Made by a program: the position numbers and the translations under genes. A DNA stretch of 64,000 bases from Pseudoips prasinana (taxonomy: Eukaryota > Arthropoda > Insecta > Lepidoptera > Nolidae): assembly GCA_951640165.1 (NCBI GenBank), contig OX621241.1, forward strand, positions 9,801,001-9,865,000, given 5' to 3'. Below, piece by piece: positions 1 through 11,219 of the stretch (positions within the stretch are counted from its first letter, which is position 1; every line of letters starts with the position of its first letter). Below the pieces are notes generated by a model that worked only from the letters and a program-made list of their open reading frames with translations, did not search any database and was not told the DNA's origin.

Positions 1-1924
1 GCGGCCAGCCCAAACCCTTTGACCTAGAAAGCTGAAATTTTGCACAAATGTTTGCTTTATAATGTAGACAAGGAATAAGGAAGGATTTTTCGAAATTCAA
101 CCACTAAGGGGGTAAAACAGGGGCGCTAAGTTAGTATGAAACTTTGCCGTTTTTGAAGTTTAAGGCATAAAAATTGGTATTTAGCCTTCCAGTTAAAAAT
201 AAAAATCACGTATTTCAGGGTTTTTGAAAATTCCACCCCCAAGGCCGAAAAATAGGGGATGTAAGTTTCTATGGAAAATGTGACAATTTTGAAGTTAAAC
301 GCATGAAAATTGGTATTTGGCCTTTTAGTTAAAAATAAAAAATATATATTTCAGCATTTTTGGAAATTCCAGCCCCAAGAGCGTAAAATAGGGGGTGTAA
401 GTTTGTATGAAAAATGTGACAATTTTTAAGTTAAACGCATGAAAATTGGTATTAAGCATTTCATTTAAAAATTAAAAATATATATTTCAGGATTTTTGGG
501 AATTCCACCCCTTAAGGCGTAAAATAGGGCATGTAAGTTTGTATGGAAAATGCGACTTTTTTTAAATTAAACCCATGAAAATTGGTAATTGGCCTTTCAG
601 TTAAAAATAAAAATATGTAATCCAGGATTTTTGAAAAGTCCACCCCCAAGGGCGTAAAATTGGGGATGTAAGTTTGTATGAAAAATCTAAAACGTTTTAA
701 GTTAAACGCATGAAAATTGTTATTTGGCATTTCAGTTAAAAATTTAAAATATATATTTCAGAATATTTGAGAATTCCCCCCCTAAGTGCGTAAAGTAGGG
801 TACGTAAGTTTCTATGTAAACTGCGACTTGAAGTTAAACGCATGAAAATTGGTACTTAGCATTTCAGTTAAAAATAAAAAATATATATTTCAGGATTTTT
901 GTGAATTCCACCCCTTAGGGCGTTAAATAGGGGATGTAAGTTTGTATAAAAAAGCGACATTTTTGAAGTTAAACCCATGAAAATTGGTATTTGGTCTTTC
1001 AGTTAAAAATAAAGCAATCCAGAGAATAATTTGTTGTTAAAAAAACGTAATTCAAAACTGATTCAATAGATCGCCACCAACAATTTAAGCAAACTCAAAT
1101 TTTAAAAAATTAGTTTCTTATGCCAAGTAGCTTAAAATGTCGTGGTCGTTGTCGTCTAAGTAAAGATTTAGCGTTTTATAAGATTTGTAACTTATTTTTT
1201 TTGGTAAATTGTATAACAAATTAAAATAACGACATTTTAATCAAATTGGGATAAAAAACGAATTTATATAAAATTTGAGTTAGCGTAGTATAAATTGTTG
1301 GTGTCGAGATGATCGCACCCAAAAAACATTATCTTAATTTTACTGATCTACAAGTTCACAATTTTGTAACTAGATGGCGTTAATGTCGTTTCAGATCGCG
1401 GAACTTAATTGGCATATCGGTTAAAATAAATAAATGCTTGAAATAAAAGGTAGTCCAAAACTGAATCAATGGATGATCGCCTAAATCTCACCCAAAATAT
1501 ATACACACATCTTAATTTTACCGCTTTACAAGTTTATATTTTGTTAGTAGATGGCGTAATCATAGTTTTAGTTCGCGCTATGGTTTCGTTCACAAAATGT
1601 CGCAACCTAATCTAATGGGAGTTACCTTTGTGATTAATGCATCGTTGATTATTATTTTACTTTATTTAACTTACTGACTATACTTAAGGACAATTGATAT
1701 GTATTCTTTGATTTTTGCTTGATGATATCGGATCCTTTTTGTAAATAACAGTAGCAAAGTAGTCTTTCATTTATTTTTTAGTAAGGTTATTTATAAGTTA
1801 GGTTTTATTCAATTTATATTGCTTATTTGTTTTAAAAGTTATATTTTTTAGATTAAGCTAGAAGAAAGTAGTTACATTGGTCATCATTCAAAATTGTCCG
1901 GACAAAGTCGCGGGCACCAGCTAG
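1..1924 (+). mobile_element. Helitron-like element, 3' part (left end outside window)
   Basis: The right end at 1921-1924 is CTAG preceded by a GC-rich motif (GTCGCGGGCACCAG) and followed by T. That is the 3' signature seen in other Helitrons of this window, for example at 55392. The left part is the minisatellite annotated separately; the same minisatellite occurs inside the helicase-bearing Helitron at 53365-55392, which is why the two are put in one family. The stretch 1020-1860 has no coding sequence. It contains a loose internal duplication: 1306-1385 and 1470-1555 share a block ending in AGATGGCGT. Assigning the whole interval to a single element is an inference, since the 5' end is not in the window. 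Confidence 0.5.
120..1010. repeat. Minisatellite, about 134-bp unit, seven copies
   Basis: The phrase CATGAAAATTGGTA or a close variant recurs near 165, 303, 438, 575, 710, 842 and 975. Each copy is followed by a TTTCAGTTAAAAATAAAA block, then a C-rich block (TTCCACCCC), then GTAAGTTTGTATG. Units are diverged and carry small indels, so the array is old. Short open frames on the minus strand here are by-products of the periodic sequence. A shorter run of the same units is at 53500-53800. Confidence 0.85.
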
Positions 1925-2333
1925 TATTATATATAGATTTTACTATATTTCTAGAAAACTATTGTGTTTATCTTAGATTTTTTAACCAATGATTTGCAAT
2001 GGCCCTTCAAAAAAGTACCGGGAGACATTGCTTTTGGGATTGGGGTATTTGCGAGCTTTTATCCCTAGACTTTAGTGGGGAAGACTTAGTAAAATTTTCT
2101 TCGCGAATTATAATATTTTGAAGTCTCGAAAGTCACCGTTAGTTTTTAAAACCAATGGTATTAGCTGGTAGTCTATTAGAAAGAATATTTATTGAAAGAT
2201 ACAGTAGTAGTTACTTAATTATTATAATACATTCACCCAAAAACATTCTAAATACATATGTGTAAAGAATGGCAGTGGTTCACTCCCTAACAAAAATAAT
2301 AAAACTTGAGAGGTGTCAAGGGACACCCGGATG
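1925..2333. other. Intergenic, nothing recognised
   Basis: AT-rich unique-looking DNA without a convincing open frame or repeat signature. Confidence 0.5.
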
Positions 2334-2602
2334 GAACGAAGTTATTTCTTATTATTTATTATGTACAAAAAACCTGTATACACTCAACATAAATAATCAT
2401 CGCGACACCACACTGTTCAATGCGAAATAGAAATGAAAATATCTGGCTTGCTTTCTATAAGAGAGAGAGAGAGAGAGAGAGACAGGCAGACAGAGAAACA
2501 TGCGCACGCCGCACAGCTGCAAAAAGTGTCGTGACAACTTTTCGTAAGATTTTTTTCCGTCTAGCCCCCTTTCACAACGCGCGATAAGGAACTTCGTTCC
2601 AA
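2334..2602. mobile_element. MITE-like element with short inverted ends
   Basis: Imperfect inverted termini TGGAACGAAGTT (about 2334) and AACTTCGTTCCA (about 2591-2602) enclose about 270 bp with no coding potential. A GA dinucleotide microsatellite lies at 2461-2482. The phrase CTGGAACGAAGTC recurs at 45826, which suggests a dispersed family. The superfamily cannot be told from this window. Confidence 0.4.
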
Positions 2603-2604
2603 TA

Positions 2605-2845
2605 ATAATATGAAAAATTATCTTTATGCCACTGCTGATCCCAAACTGGGTAGACGTCTCTGCCGTACGTAACCAGACAACTGATAAACATACTTATATA
2701 TTTCTAAATTTATACATATAATAGATAAATTACACGCACACATGGAACAAATAATGGTGCTAATCACACATAGATTTATCCTCGGTGGGGTGGGGACCGA
2801 ACCCACGACCTCTGGCTTAGACGTCACTAGAATATCATTATTGAA
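2605..2845 (-). mobile_element. tRNA-derived SINE, antisense
   Basis: Read on the minus strand there is a B-box-like GTTCGGTCCCC (about 2798), then TGTGTGATTAGCACC. The tail ends in a CAGTTTGGGATCAG block. This order (tRNA-like head, TGTGTGAT, CTGGT, then GTTTGGGATCAG or GTTTGGGGCTAGG) is the same as in the SINEs at 5892 and 30749. Confidence 0.65.
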
Positions 2846-3238
2846 GGCGAGATATCGAGACAGTTAAAAATAAACATATTCCTACCACAATGACACGCAG
2901 GACAAAGAAGGGTAAGCTAGAAGACGTCCCTCCCCGCTTGAAAATTGCGTCGGGTCACAGAGCCTATTTATATTAGAAACTGTTATGCCTATATCAACTT
3001 ATACACACATGTCTCGCCAAATAAATAATGTCTTTATCTTTAATGAGGTCATTACGTATTAAGGCGCGTTACATGAACTATGTTATATATTCCTGTCTTC
3101 ACTAGGATTCCGTACCAAGAATGAAGTACGGATTACCGATACTAAGGAAAAGTCTAATCGTACGAGACCGAGATGTTCTTAGCAGAGTTTTGAAACGAAA
3201 TTCCCTACAAAAAAGGACTAAAGAATTTTGTGTTACTA
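2846..3238. other. Intergenic, nothing recognised
   Basis: No supported coding or repeat feature. Confidence 0.45.
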
Positions 3239-3450
3239 TGTTATCAATTTTGTGACTGCACTTTTGTACTGTGGTGGATCGCTTCGTTACTTCCTCCAGC
3301 AGTCTCCACAGGACAAATATTTGTGTGATCCATAAAGTGTTGTCCTGAGTCTGGTTCTACTTTTTGTCCGTGAATTGCATATTTTAAATCACCTGTGCCA
3401 CTGGGATTTAATTCTTTAGCGCGGGCGTTGCATAAAAAAAGTTATATAGC
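3239..3450 (+). mobile_element. tRNA-derived SINE, diverged
   Basis: Starts with GACTGCAC and keeps the family body: ACAAATATTTGTGTGATCC, TCCTGAGTCTGG and a GCGGGCGTTG block before an A-rich end. The tRNA-like head is badly degraded, with a recognisable B box lost. Same family as 13046 and 18587. Confidence 0.6.
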
Positions 3451-4362
3451 CGTAATACCTTTTTGTTACCCTATGAATACAAATTTACTGCTGTAATTAA
3501 CAAAAAAGAAAAATTAAAAAGTAGGTATAAGATAAGAATATGAGCTAGACAAACAAACATTTTATCTTTCACAAGTTGTTGCCTCAACAATAGCACGTGT
3601 CCAGAACCCTATTATAATGAGGCCAGACTCGTACTTAGCTGCTGTTGGTAGACAAACCATAATGAGTCCCCAATCGATCCATAGTCGAGACCGTTCGGCA
3701 CCACGTCACGACCGTACAGTACAGTGGACGTCACATCAGTTAATACAATTGCACTACGATATCTGCCCTTACTACCCACATAATAGAGACGCTGTCAAGA
3801 TCAAAGTGTATCCTTTGACTGTGTACAAATCCTACACTAAAGCGTCATGAAGTTATCTTATAGGTATTTGTTATTTGGGATAGTGGTGATTTTGTGAAAA
3901 ATATGCCGTAATTTCGTAATATTGTTTTTTTTAGTGAGGTAAACTGCATTATAAAGTATTGAACTTCAATTTAGGACAATGTAGTGTAATAGTGTAAAAT
4001 AGTAGTAAATAGCAATGTTAACGTTTATTAATCTTTTGAGAAGAAATCTTCATACGGCGCGTTGAGCACATTTTGGTTGAACAAAAATCATAGAACCGCG
4101 TCATCATCACGTCACGCTTCCCATCAGCTATATGTATACTGTGTTTATACGTACGTGCGTAGGTATATATGTATGTGCGTTATTTATAAATTATGTATAT
4201 ACAAAGAGTATATCTCAATGTGAAGTGTCAACTATTATATTGTAGATTCTATAGATTAGATGTAAAAAAATGTTTCTGTTGACATTTCCCAAAGACGGCC
4301 CCGCAAGTTTTTTTGTTTAGTAAGTAGTTAACTATGTTGATTTTTTTTTTATTTTTTTATAT
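3451..4362. other. Intergenic, nothing recognised
   Basis: The 77-codon open frame at 3617-3850 has no recognisable domain and no splice context and is not called as a gene. A GTA/CGTAC-rich stretch is at 4135-4185. Confidence 0.5.
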
Positions 4363-4645
4363 ATAATAGGATGGCAAAAGAGCAAGTGGGTCACCTGATG
4401 GTAAGTGATCACCGCCACCCATGGACATTCGCAACACCGGAGGAGCTGCAAGTGCGTTGCCGGCCTTTAAGAAAAGAATAGGCTCGCTTCTTGAAGGTTG
4501 CCATGTCATAATGTACAAAAATGTAGCGTAGAGTAGTGTATGTGTAGCAGGTAATTAAAATCATTTCCCTATGTAACTGAACAAACATGTAGCGAATTAA
4601 CATGGAAAATAGTCCAAAGAAATAAATCATTTTCAAATATAAGAA
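4363..4645. repeat. Dispersed repeat of the CACCTGATGGTAAG type
   Basis: Contains the block GTCACCTGATGGTAAGTGAT followed by CCATGGACATTCGCAACACC and GTGCGTTGCCGGCCTTTAAG. I know this order from lepidopteran genomes as a high-copy dispersed repeat. Which class it belongs to is not visible here, and the strand is uncertain. Confidence 0.55.
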
Positions 4646-4759
4646 TAACCGTCAGCTGAGCCATTTTGTATGGTAACATTGGTGGCGTAAAAATATGTAT
4701 TTTATACGGGTAGATAGCGCTCTTTAAGTAACGTTTTGTGTTGCACATATTATTATTAC

Positions 4760-5075
4760 GTAGTCATGATGTGGTCCCGGCCGATTTCGGCCACGGCGAC
4801 CGCTTCTTCTCCTACTGTAGCCGACGTTCGTGTGCTCGCATGTGACTTATGTAACAAATTTTATTTGAGAAAATCCTCGCACATTGCGGGCATGTGAGCA
4901 CACCATTGTCATAATTGTAATTGATCGCCGTAGGTGGTCTGGCTTTCAATTCATCCCGCTTGGTATCCAGGTCAGCGCGCCTTCCAGACTCGAAACAGTC
5001 GACATTGGCTTGGACTAAAGTCCGCCATTCTGACCGCTTGGCTGCCCGTTGTTCACATTGCGAGGGCTCTACGCT
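4760..5075. repeat. Dispersed repeat, GGCCGATTTCGGCC family
   Basis: The segment from about 4768 (GGTCCCGGCCGATTTCGG) through CGCTTCTTCTCCTACTGTAG and GTGTGCTCGCATGTGACTTA also occurs in reverse complement at 31258-31369. Two copies in one window show that it is mobile or duplicated. The copy at 31258 interrupts a SINE. Its class is not determined. Confidence 0.55.
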
Positions 5076-5194
5076 ACAGTATACCTAGTAACGCATGCGA
5101 TATCAAAATTCGTTGCAACATCAAGGTAAAGTAATGAATAATATAAAAAACGAAGATTAATATCTACATATATATTTTTCATTTATATGCGCGC

Positions 5195-5338
5195 GATAAA
5201 GATTGACCGACGATCTTGCAAGGGTCGCGGGAAGCCGTTGGATGCGGGCAACGCAGGACCGGCTATTGTAGAGATCCATGAGGGAGGCCTTTGTCCAGCA
5301 GTGGACGTCTTTCGGCTGATATGATGATGATGATATGC
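5195..5338 (+). mobile_element. RTE-clade LINE 3' end
   Basis: The plus strand encodes the last residues typical of RTE reverse-transcriptase proteins (DDLARVAGSRWM, then EAFVQQWT), with one in-frame stop. It is followed by CTTTCGGCTGAT and an ATG/TGA microsatellite tail. Related tails are at 10165-10360, 17270-17345 and 41027-41067. 5'-truncated, not functional. Confidence 0.75.
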
Positions 5339-5888
5339 GCACGATTCTGTTATAGAATAGCTTTATTTTCTTGTTTGAAGTTTATGTTTATTTTTTTAAT
5401 AACGATTCTGAACTAAAGTTCTTTCTATCTATCACCTTGCCAAGTGCAAAGGTTAGCCGTAAAAGGGTAAGGAAAAGGCAGTCACTTTACCAATTTTTTG
5501 TATAATGCTATATGCAAAATCGTCAAATTTAAAAATTCACTAGTAGGTAAGTTTCTACCTACCACAGTTTGTATTATCACCTAAAGCGCAATAATTTATT
5601 TTGGGAATAAACTAGTAAGTGCCTCTATTTATAGCACATTTAACACTAGAGAACATAGTTTAATATCAGATCAATGAAAGCAATAGGTAAATAAACATAG
5701 AGGGCGTTCACATCAGCGGAGCACGCGTTACTTGCCCCTGGTTTTACAGTCACTGCCTGTAGTTACAAATTAAAATGCGGATGTATTGAACGTATTCGTT
5801 TGTCTGTACAATACGTTTAAAGGTTGGTGACCCTCTGTCACTCATTCAGAGAACACTAATTTATTATTTAGCTATTTACAGCTATTTT
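5339..5888. other. Intergenic, nothing recognised
   Basis: No supported feature. Confidence 0.45.
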
Positions 5889-5891
5889 GAC

Positions 5892-6145
5892 GGTCGCCGT
5901 AGCCTAGTTGGTAGTGCTCCTGCCTACGAAGCTGGTGGTCCTGGGTTCGAATCCCGGTAAGTGCAAATATTTGTGTGATGAACATGAATATTTGTATCCG
6001 AGTCATGGATGTTTTCTATGTATTTAATTATTTATCTAACTATATAAGTATGTATATCGTCGCCTGGTACCCATAGTACAAGCTTTGCTTAGTTTGGGGC
6101 TAGGATGATCTGTGTGACATTGTCCCTAGATATTATTTCTTCCAG
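5892..6145 (+). mobile_element. tRNA-derived SINE, near full length
   Basis: A tRNA-like head carries an A-box-like TAGCCTAGTTGGTAGTG (about 5901) and a B box GGTTCGAATCCC (5944-5955). The body follows (ATTTGTGTGATGAACA, GAGTCATGGATG, TCGCCTGGTACCCATAG) and ends GTTTGGGGCTAGGATGATC. This is the best preserved copy in the window. RNA polymerase III promoter elements are intact by eye. The 5'-truncated copy at 20155 is almost identical in the body. Confidence 0.85.
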
Positions 6146-6174
6146 TTGGTAGTGGTAAAAAATAATGTCTCTGT

Positions 6175-6345
6175 AACGGGCCGGTTAGCGTGGTTGGTAA
6201 ATGCTTGTTTTTCATACCGCAGGACGGTTATTTGTGTGTATGAACATTCATCCTTCTAAAGATCTCCTGATATTGGTTTGCTGGAAGAAAACTCATTGAT
6301 GAGTTAAGCTCACCGACTTTTGTAACATCGGGGTTATTATAATAA
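6175..6345 (+). mobile_element. Probable second SINE copy or SINE-like repeat
   Basis: GGCCGGTTAGCGTGGTTGG resembles a tRNA-like head, and GGTTATTTGTGTGTATGAAC resembles the SINE body junction. No B box is convincing. It lies 30 bp downstream of the SINE ending near 6145. Confidence 0.35.
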
Positions 6346-7380
6346 TCCATATTTAATTACCAACTATAAATATTATTTCGATAGGTACGGTGTGCCGTTT
6401 ATAGTCACGACTCGTATTTTAAATATGCTTCTTCCATGCTTTGAGCTACACCAATATAATGTTTTTTTAATTTTATTTTATTAGTTCAACAAAGAAAAGT
6501 ATAGTGATCCACGAATAAAAAATAAAAATAAATAAAATAAAATAAAGCTAAAACATAAATATATGTAATATAAAATCATATTTCAATAAATTGCGAATAT
6601 ATACCTACTGAAGTACCCACACAGCAAAAGGAACTGGAACGACATGAATACTAAAACGGCATATTTTAAAGTATAAAGGTTTAAAAAAAAACAAGAAAAA
6701 AAACTAGTATTGGTTGGTAATGTTGCTGCCTTAAAGTTTAATCGCTTCGTTTAATGAAACGGAACCAACTGTACATCGTGTCATATGGACCATTCGCCAC
6801 TGAACCGTCGTATAAGTAAATGCCAATGTTTATTCAAAAGCTACCTAATATAGTGTCGCAAATTTCGTGCTCTCAAAAGTCTACAAATTATTCACAGACA
6901 TGAATCCCGGCAGACATAAGTGCTTTTTCTATGCGCAAAACAAGTATAACAGGTTTACGTATAGGTATTTGGTACACTAAAACACGTTTGCAGTTAGTTC
7001 AAATCTTTTTAAATCTGTGACTATTTACCTACCGCCCGAAAAATATTATAATTCATAACCTAACCGTCAAAAACCCCTTACATCATCTTGGATGTGCTGT
7101 AATTGTTCAACGGCACATTTCCAATTTTTATGAAACGTATTTAAGAATGGACAACTGTACGATAAGCAAGCGATCGGTTCATCCGTTTAAAAACTAGGAT
7201 ACCCAATACACACAGATCTAGTTTAGACTTATAAATAATATTCCTCTTTTAATATTGGGGATTAAAAATAATGCCACCGATTTTATCGCATCGAATGCGT
7301 TTGTTTAGTAAACATATGATTTGGGCGAATAGTTTGGGCAATGAACTAGTTGTTTGAACAGTAAACAATGCGTACAGATC
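6346..7380. other. Intergenic, nothing recognised
   Basis: AT-rich DNA without supported coding or mobile features. Confidence 0.45.
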
Positions 7381-7990
7381 GTTGACACGGAGTTGTTACT
7401 ATCACGAACATCCGCGCGGCCCACGCGGTCTCGCGCGCCAATTTATGCATCGAGGGTACAATCCTACGACCTCAACCCACAGGCCCTAGAGAAATCACTC
7501 GTTCTGTAACAATACTTGGAACATCGAGAGAAAGGCAGCGCAGCGTCTGAGTGACACAGAATTAAGGCGTTACCACGCGCAAATGACCTTGCTCGCGCGT
7601 TTTAAAGATTTTTCGCTAAGAACACTCGGAGAAATGACCATGTTTAAATATATATATAGGATTAAGTTATAATTTGCCATCGTGGTGAAAGGATTGGCCA
7701 GTCAGCGTTCGAACTCGCTATATAAAATTATCTTGGAGTTAAGTCTTCCCAAAATTCTGCTACGATTTTAACGTAATGTGTTTGAATTAGAGCACACGGC
7801 ACATTTTAACAAGTGTGCCATGAGGAAAGTCTATTGTCTTAAATTATTTAGTATTTGTCTATAAATCTTCACCTGAGCAGATTTTGTTTACTACGACCAA
7901 CGCGGGTCCGGTGTCTGTTCAGAGACTGTGATTAGCCACATCAGTTCGTGTTATGGAGGAAGATTTAAACCAAGATGGACGAATGGGGTA
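7381..7990. other. GC-richer tract, possible promoter or first-exon region
   Basis: The stretch 7405-7610 is rich in CG dinucleotides against the AT-rich background. At 7953 a short open frame of 11-12 codons runs into a GT (GGGGTATGC) that could be a splice donor, and TCAGTTCG, an arthropod-initiator-like string, precedes it. No downstream exon could be found, so this is only a possibility. Confidence 0.2.
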
Positions 7991-9185
7991 TGCAAGATTT
8001 ATATTAAACAGATGTCGAAGGATGAAATTTTTTTTTGATATTTTTTGAATACATTATCACAGTTTTTATAATTAGCTTCGATTTCATTTATTCGTTTTAG
8101 CATTTTAAACATGCTACTAAACAGCATTATAAATTTAAAACAACGTTCAGAATTTTTTTATATTAAATGTTCCCACTCGCATTTAAATTTATACAATACT
8201 TTTTAAAGATGTCTGAAACTCATTTTTGATAGTGTCATGATAGGAGTATAAAAAATAAATAAATTGTGTGTAATTTTTTTTCTATACTTACTCCTATTTT
8301 ATCAGTTTTGTATTCAACTTTAGTAATCACACTTAAGACGTCGTTAATAACGTTCGACTAATGAGTAGGTAAATGGTAAAGATTTGGAAAAACAGCGCTG
8401 TTTGGGCGGACGCCCCTTAAGATGCAATCATGGATGATTCGAATCGATGACCTCAGCCAGAGTAGATTGCCAAGTTGCGCAAATCTATTTTGAAATTGTT
8501 ACGTGAAAGATATAACTAGTGTACCGAACAATATAGGAGTTCACTGAGAACATTAAGTTACGCAGGTTGTAAGGATAGATGTAACGAAAATCGACAGAGT
8601 TCAGAACATACTTCTGATTCTCCATCAGCGGCGAAGAAAGATATATTTTATATTGTATCTCTTCAAGTTTTATTAATTACATCCGGTTTAAAGAAAATTT
8701 ATCCTTCTTTATAAACAATGGAACATCGCGTAATATACATAAACATACAGTGGACTTGGTAATTTCTTAAAGACGGTTAGTTATATATAATTTCTATGGA
8801 AGTTGGCCGTTATCCGAAAAACACAATAATATGGTAAGTAGACAGGCTAGACAGACAGGTGATAGAAGAGGATTGTTATCCTCAGACGACTGTCGCGTCG
8901 CGGCGTCTCGTCTCACGAGTTTAATGTTTCATACAAACCTAATAATGAACATAATGCTGACCTGATGGTTTATACAAGCGAGTTCACACGAGTTTTTCTA
9001 CGTCGTCCTTATCTGTATAGAACTTGATATATGCTTAGCATTTATTTTAAGAATTTATAATCCAGTAGATATAGACGATGTCACGTTGGTATTGTTTCGC
9101 ACCTTGACGTCATTATTACTTGGGCAGTAAAGGCAGTATTTTTTGGGAAAAAAATATATAAGTACTACTGGCCGTCTCCACAAAA
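7991..9185. other. Intergenic, nothing recognised
   Basis: No supported feature. Confidence 0.45.
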
Positions 9186-9189
9186 CAAA

Positions 9190-9400
9190 CAAACAACGCA
9201 TGTCATAATATTACAGTGTACGAGTGTACACGCAAACACAGGACCACTCTCATAATTTGAAGGGGCGACTATCCGGTACACACACACTTTTCTTTCCACA
9301 AAAATCCCAGTAATACTTTTTGTCCCAACCTAGGAATTGAACCCAGGACCTCATATTCTGTAGTTGAACAGACTACCACCAGCTTAACGAGGCAATAAAT
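9190..9400 (-). mobile_element. tRNA-derived SINE, antisense, diverged
   Basis: Reverse complement shows a tRNA-like head: GAGGTCCTGGGTTCAATTCC, near 9330-9355, contains the B box. It is followed by a body too diverged to assign to a specific family here. Confidence 0.5.
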
Positions 9401-9884
9401 ATATTCACCTGTGGTGTACAAAATGTTCAGGTTTTTATTGATAAAGGTACTTCACGCCTCCGAAATCGCTAGTAACATTATATTTTTGTCTGATTCAATA
9501 AGGTATTACGCAAAGGAAAGGTATGGCACCGTAACACACAATTATGCGCGTTACAGCATAAGTTGAATTAAATGGAGCGTCCCACTAATTACATGTTAGT
9601 CATAAGCAAAGTGTCGTTTAACTGCAAACGTATGTATGTAAGTCCGTCACTACAAAAGAAAAATAAATCTACTGCTGTTCAATTCAGCAGTAGAAATATT
9701 TTTTTCTTTTTGTAGTTCTACTAGATTTTCTAGATTTCTTTATACCGCGCTTAATGACCGATGCCGTTTAGAACTGCTATGGTAACCCGCTTGCACGACC
9801 TACACATTCCCGGTTACGTCAAAATGACAGATGCCAAATTAGAAAAGGTGGGAAAAGTACATTGACTTATATGTATAACTAGAC
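9401..9884. other. Intergenic, nothing recognised
   Basis: A short inverted pair is seen at 9670-9695 (CTACTGCTG... CAGCAGTAG). Nothing else is supported. Confidence 0.4.
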
Positions 9885-9889
9885 ACGCT

Positions 9890-10045
9890 GTTTCGAATAA
9901 AAACTCTGTCCCAGTCCGGCTGTGCGCGAGGTGAGGGGCGCGCGCGCGGCGGCCAAAATTGCTTACTGAGTTGCAGCGCCCGCACTGCAACTCGGTGAGC
10001 TAATTCTCAATATGGGATTGCGCGTCTAGTAGAATACATATAGGT
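9890..10045. other. GC-rich island with hairpin
   Basis: A GCGCGCGCGGCGGCC tract at about 9935-9955 is followed by an inverted pair GAGTTGCAG (9969-9977) and CTGCAACTC (about 9986-9994) with an 8-nt loop. This is the most GC-rich patch in the left half. It could be a promoter or part of an unrecognised repeat; the sequence does not decide. Confidence 0.3.
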
Positions 10046-10164
10046 CAATGGAAAAGTAAAACGGTACGCACTTCGCACGTGGTAGAATAATAAAGGCTAG
10101 ACCTGGGCTAGACTAATAAAACAAAGACAATTTTATTTATTTGGTTTTAACATAAGTACGCATG

Positions 10165-10360
10165 ACATAGACACTGGACGTCTTTCGGCTGATGATGATA
10201 CATGCGAGATATTAATTGTTGAGAAAAACAGTCACGTTTAGCCCTTTCTTTGTTTAGAATGGTCATTGTCGCTGGATGTGGATAGGGCAAGACCGGCAAT
10301 TTTGGAGATCTTTGGGGGATGTCTTTGTCTAGAAGTGGGCGTCTGTTGGCTGATATGATA
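10165..10360 (+). mobile_element. Two RTE LINE 3'-tail fragments
   Basis: GGACGTCTTTCGGCTGATGA at about 10177 and a second, longer tail at 10254-10355 (ATTTTGGAGATCTTTGGGGG, then TTGGCTGATATGAT) match the RTE 3' end at 5195-5338. Neither retains coding capacity. Confidence 0.6.
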
Positions 10361-11215
10361 TTAAATTATCATTTAATTAGTCATCTAGTATTAGTTAGTT
10401 ATTATTGTAGTATTTAGTTAGGTATTATATGTATAGTGCCATTCCGTGAAGACTTATTCTATTGTACCCCGTTGAGAGAATCGCCCTCGAAAACTCGACA
10501 AATATGTAAAAAAATCAAGAGGATCGCCTATTCATTTTGACTATTCCACTTTTCGTCTTGAGAAAATATCATAAAGAGGCCTTTGGACACCATGTAAAAA
10601 TCTCCGGAAAATCCCCTTTTCATTTTAGATTAGTTCACTTACTTCCGCCAATTTTAAGGCTACTTTAAGTAAATCAAAAATAGTTTTGCGATTATTGTTT
10701 CTTTAAAGACAAAGACCGCGTTATATCCATCTAACGCATAGTGCGATTTATTCTTTTTACGATGCCTAAAACCAAGTTTCATAACGTATTAAATATCCTT
10801 GCAGCAGCATAAAGAGATATCAAAGGAAATAAAATACATGAATAAACGCACTTTCGCATTTATAATATTACAGTTAAGATGACAAATAAATAAACACCAT
10901 CATTTTATTTAAACTTAAATAAAACAAAACAATTTAAGTATAAATTTTAATTTACCTCAAATTGTTGTAATTTACATCTGCGGTCATCTCATTCTGGACA
11001 TTACATTTTTCGATTCCAGTTTTCCCTAAAGGGACTATTAAGGGGCAAGTGTGGTAGGTCTCCGTGAACACTCCAATCTTTTCATTAGACCCGACCTGAC
11101 ATCAAATTCCCCAAGACGAATCATAGATGAAAGATAACCTGATAGAATCTAAACTGATTGTAATCGATTGATAGACAGTTAAATTATATTTCTTTACAAT
11201 TATACCTCCACACAC
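10361..11215. other. Intergenic, nothing recognised
   Basis: No supported feature. Confidence 0.4.
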
Positions 11216-11219
11216 ATCA

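Noticed and set aside
512..730. Minus-strand 72-codon frame with repeated residues
   Set aside because: Its internal repetition mirrors the 134-bp minisatellite; a by-product of the repeat, not a gene.
3617..3850. Possible small gene of 77 codons
   Set aside because: No recognisable motif or splice context; length is compatible with chance.
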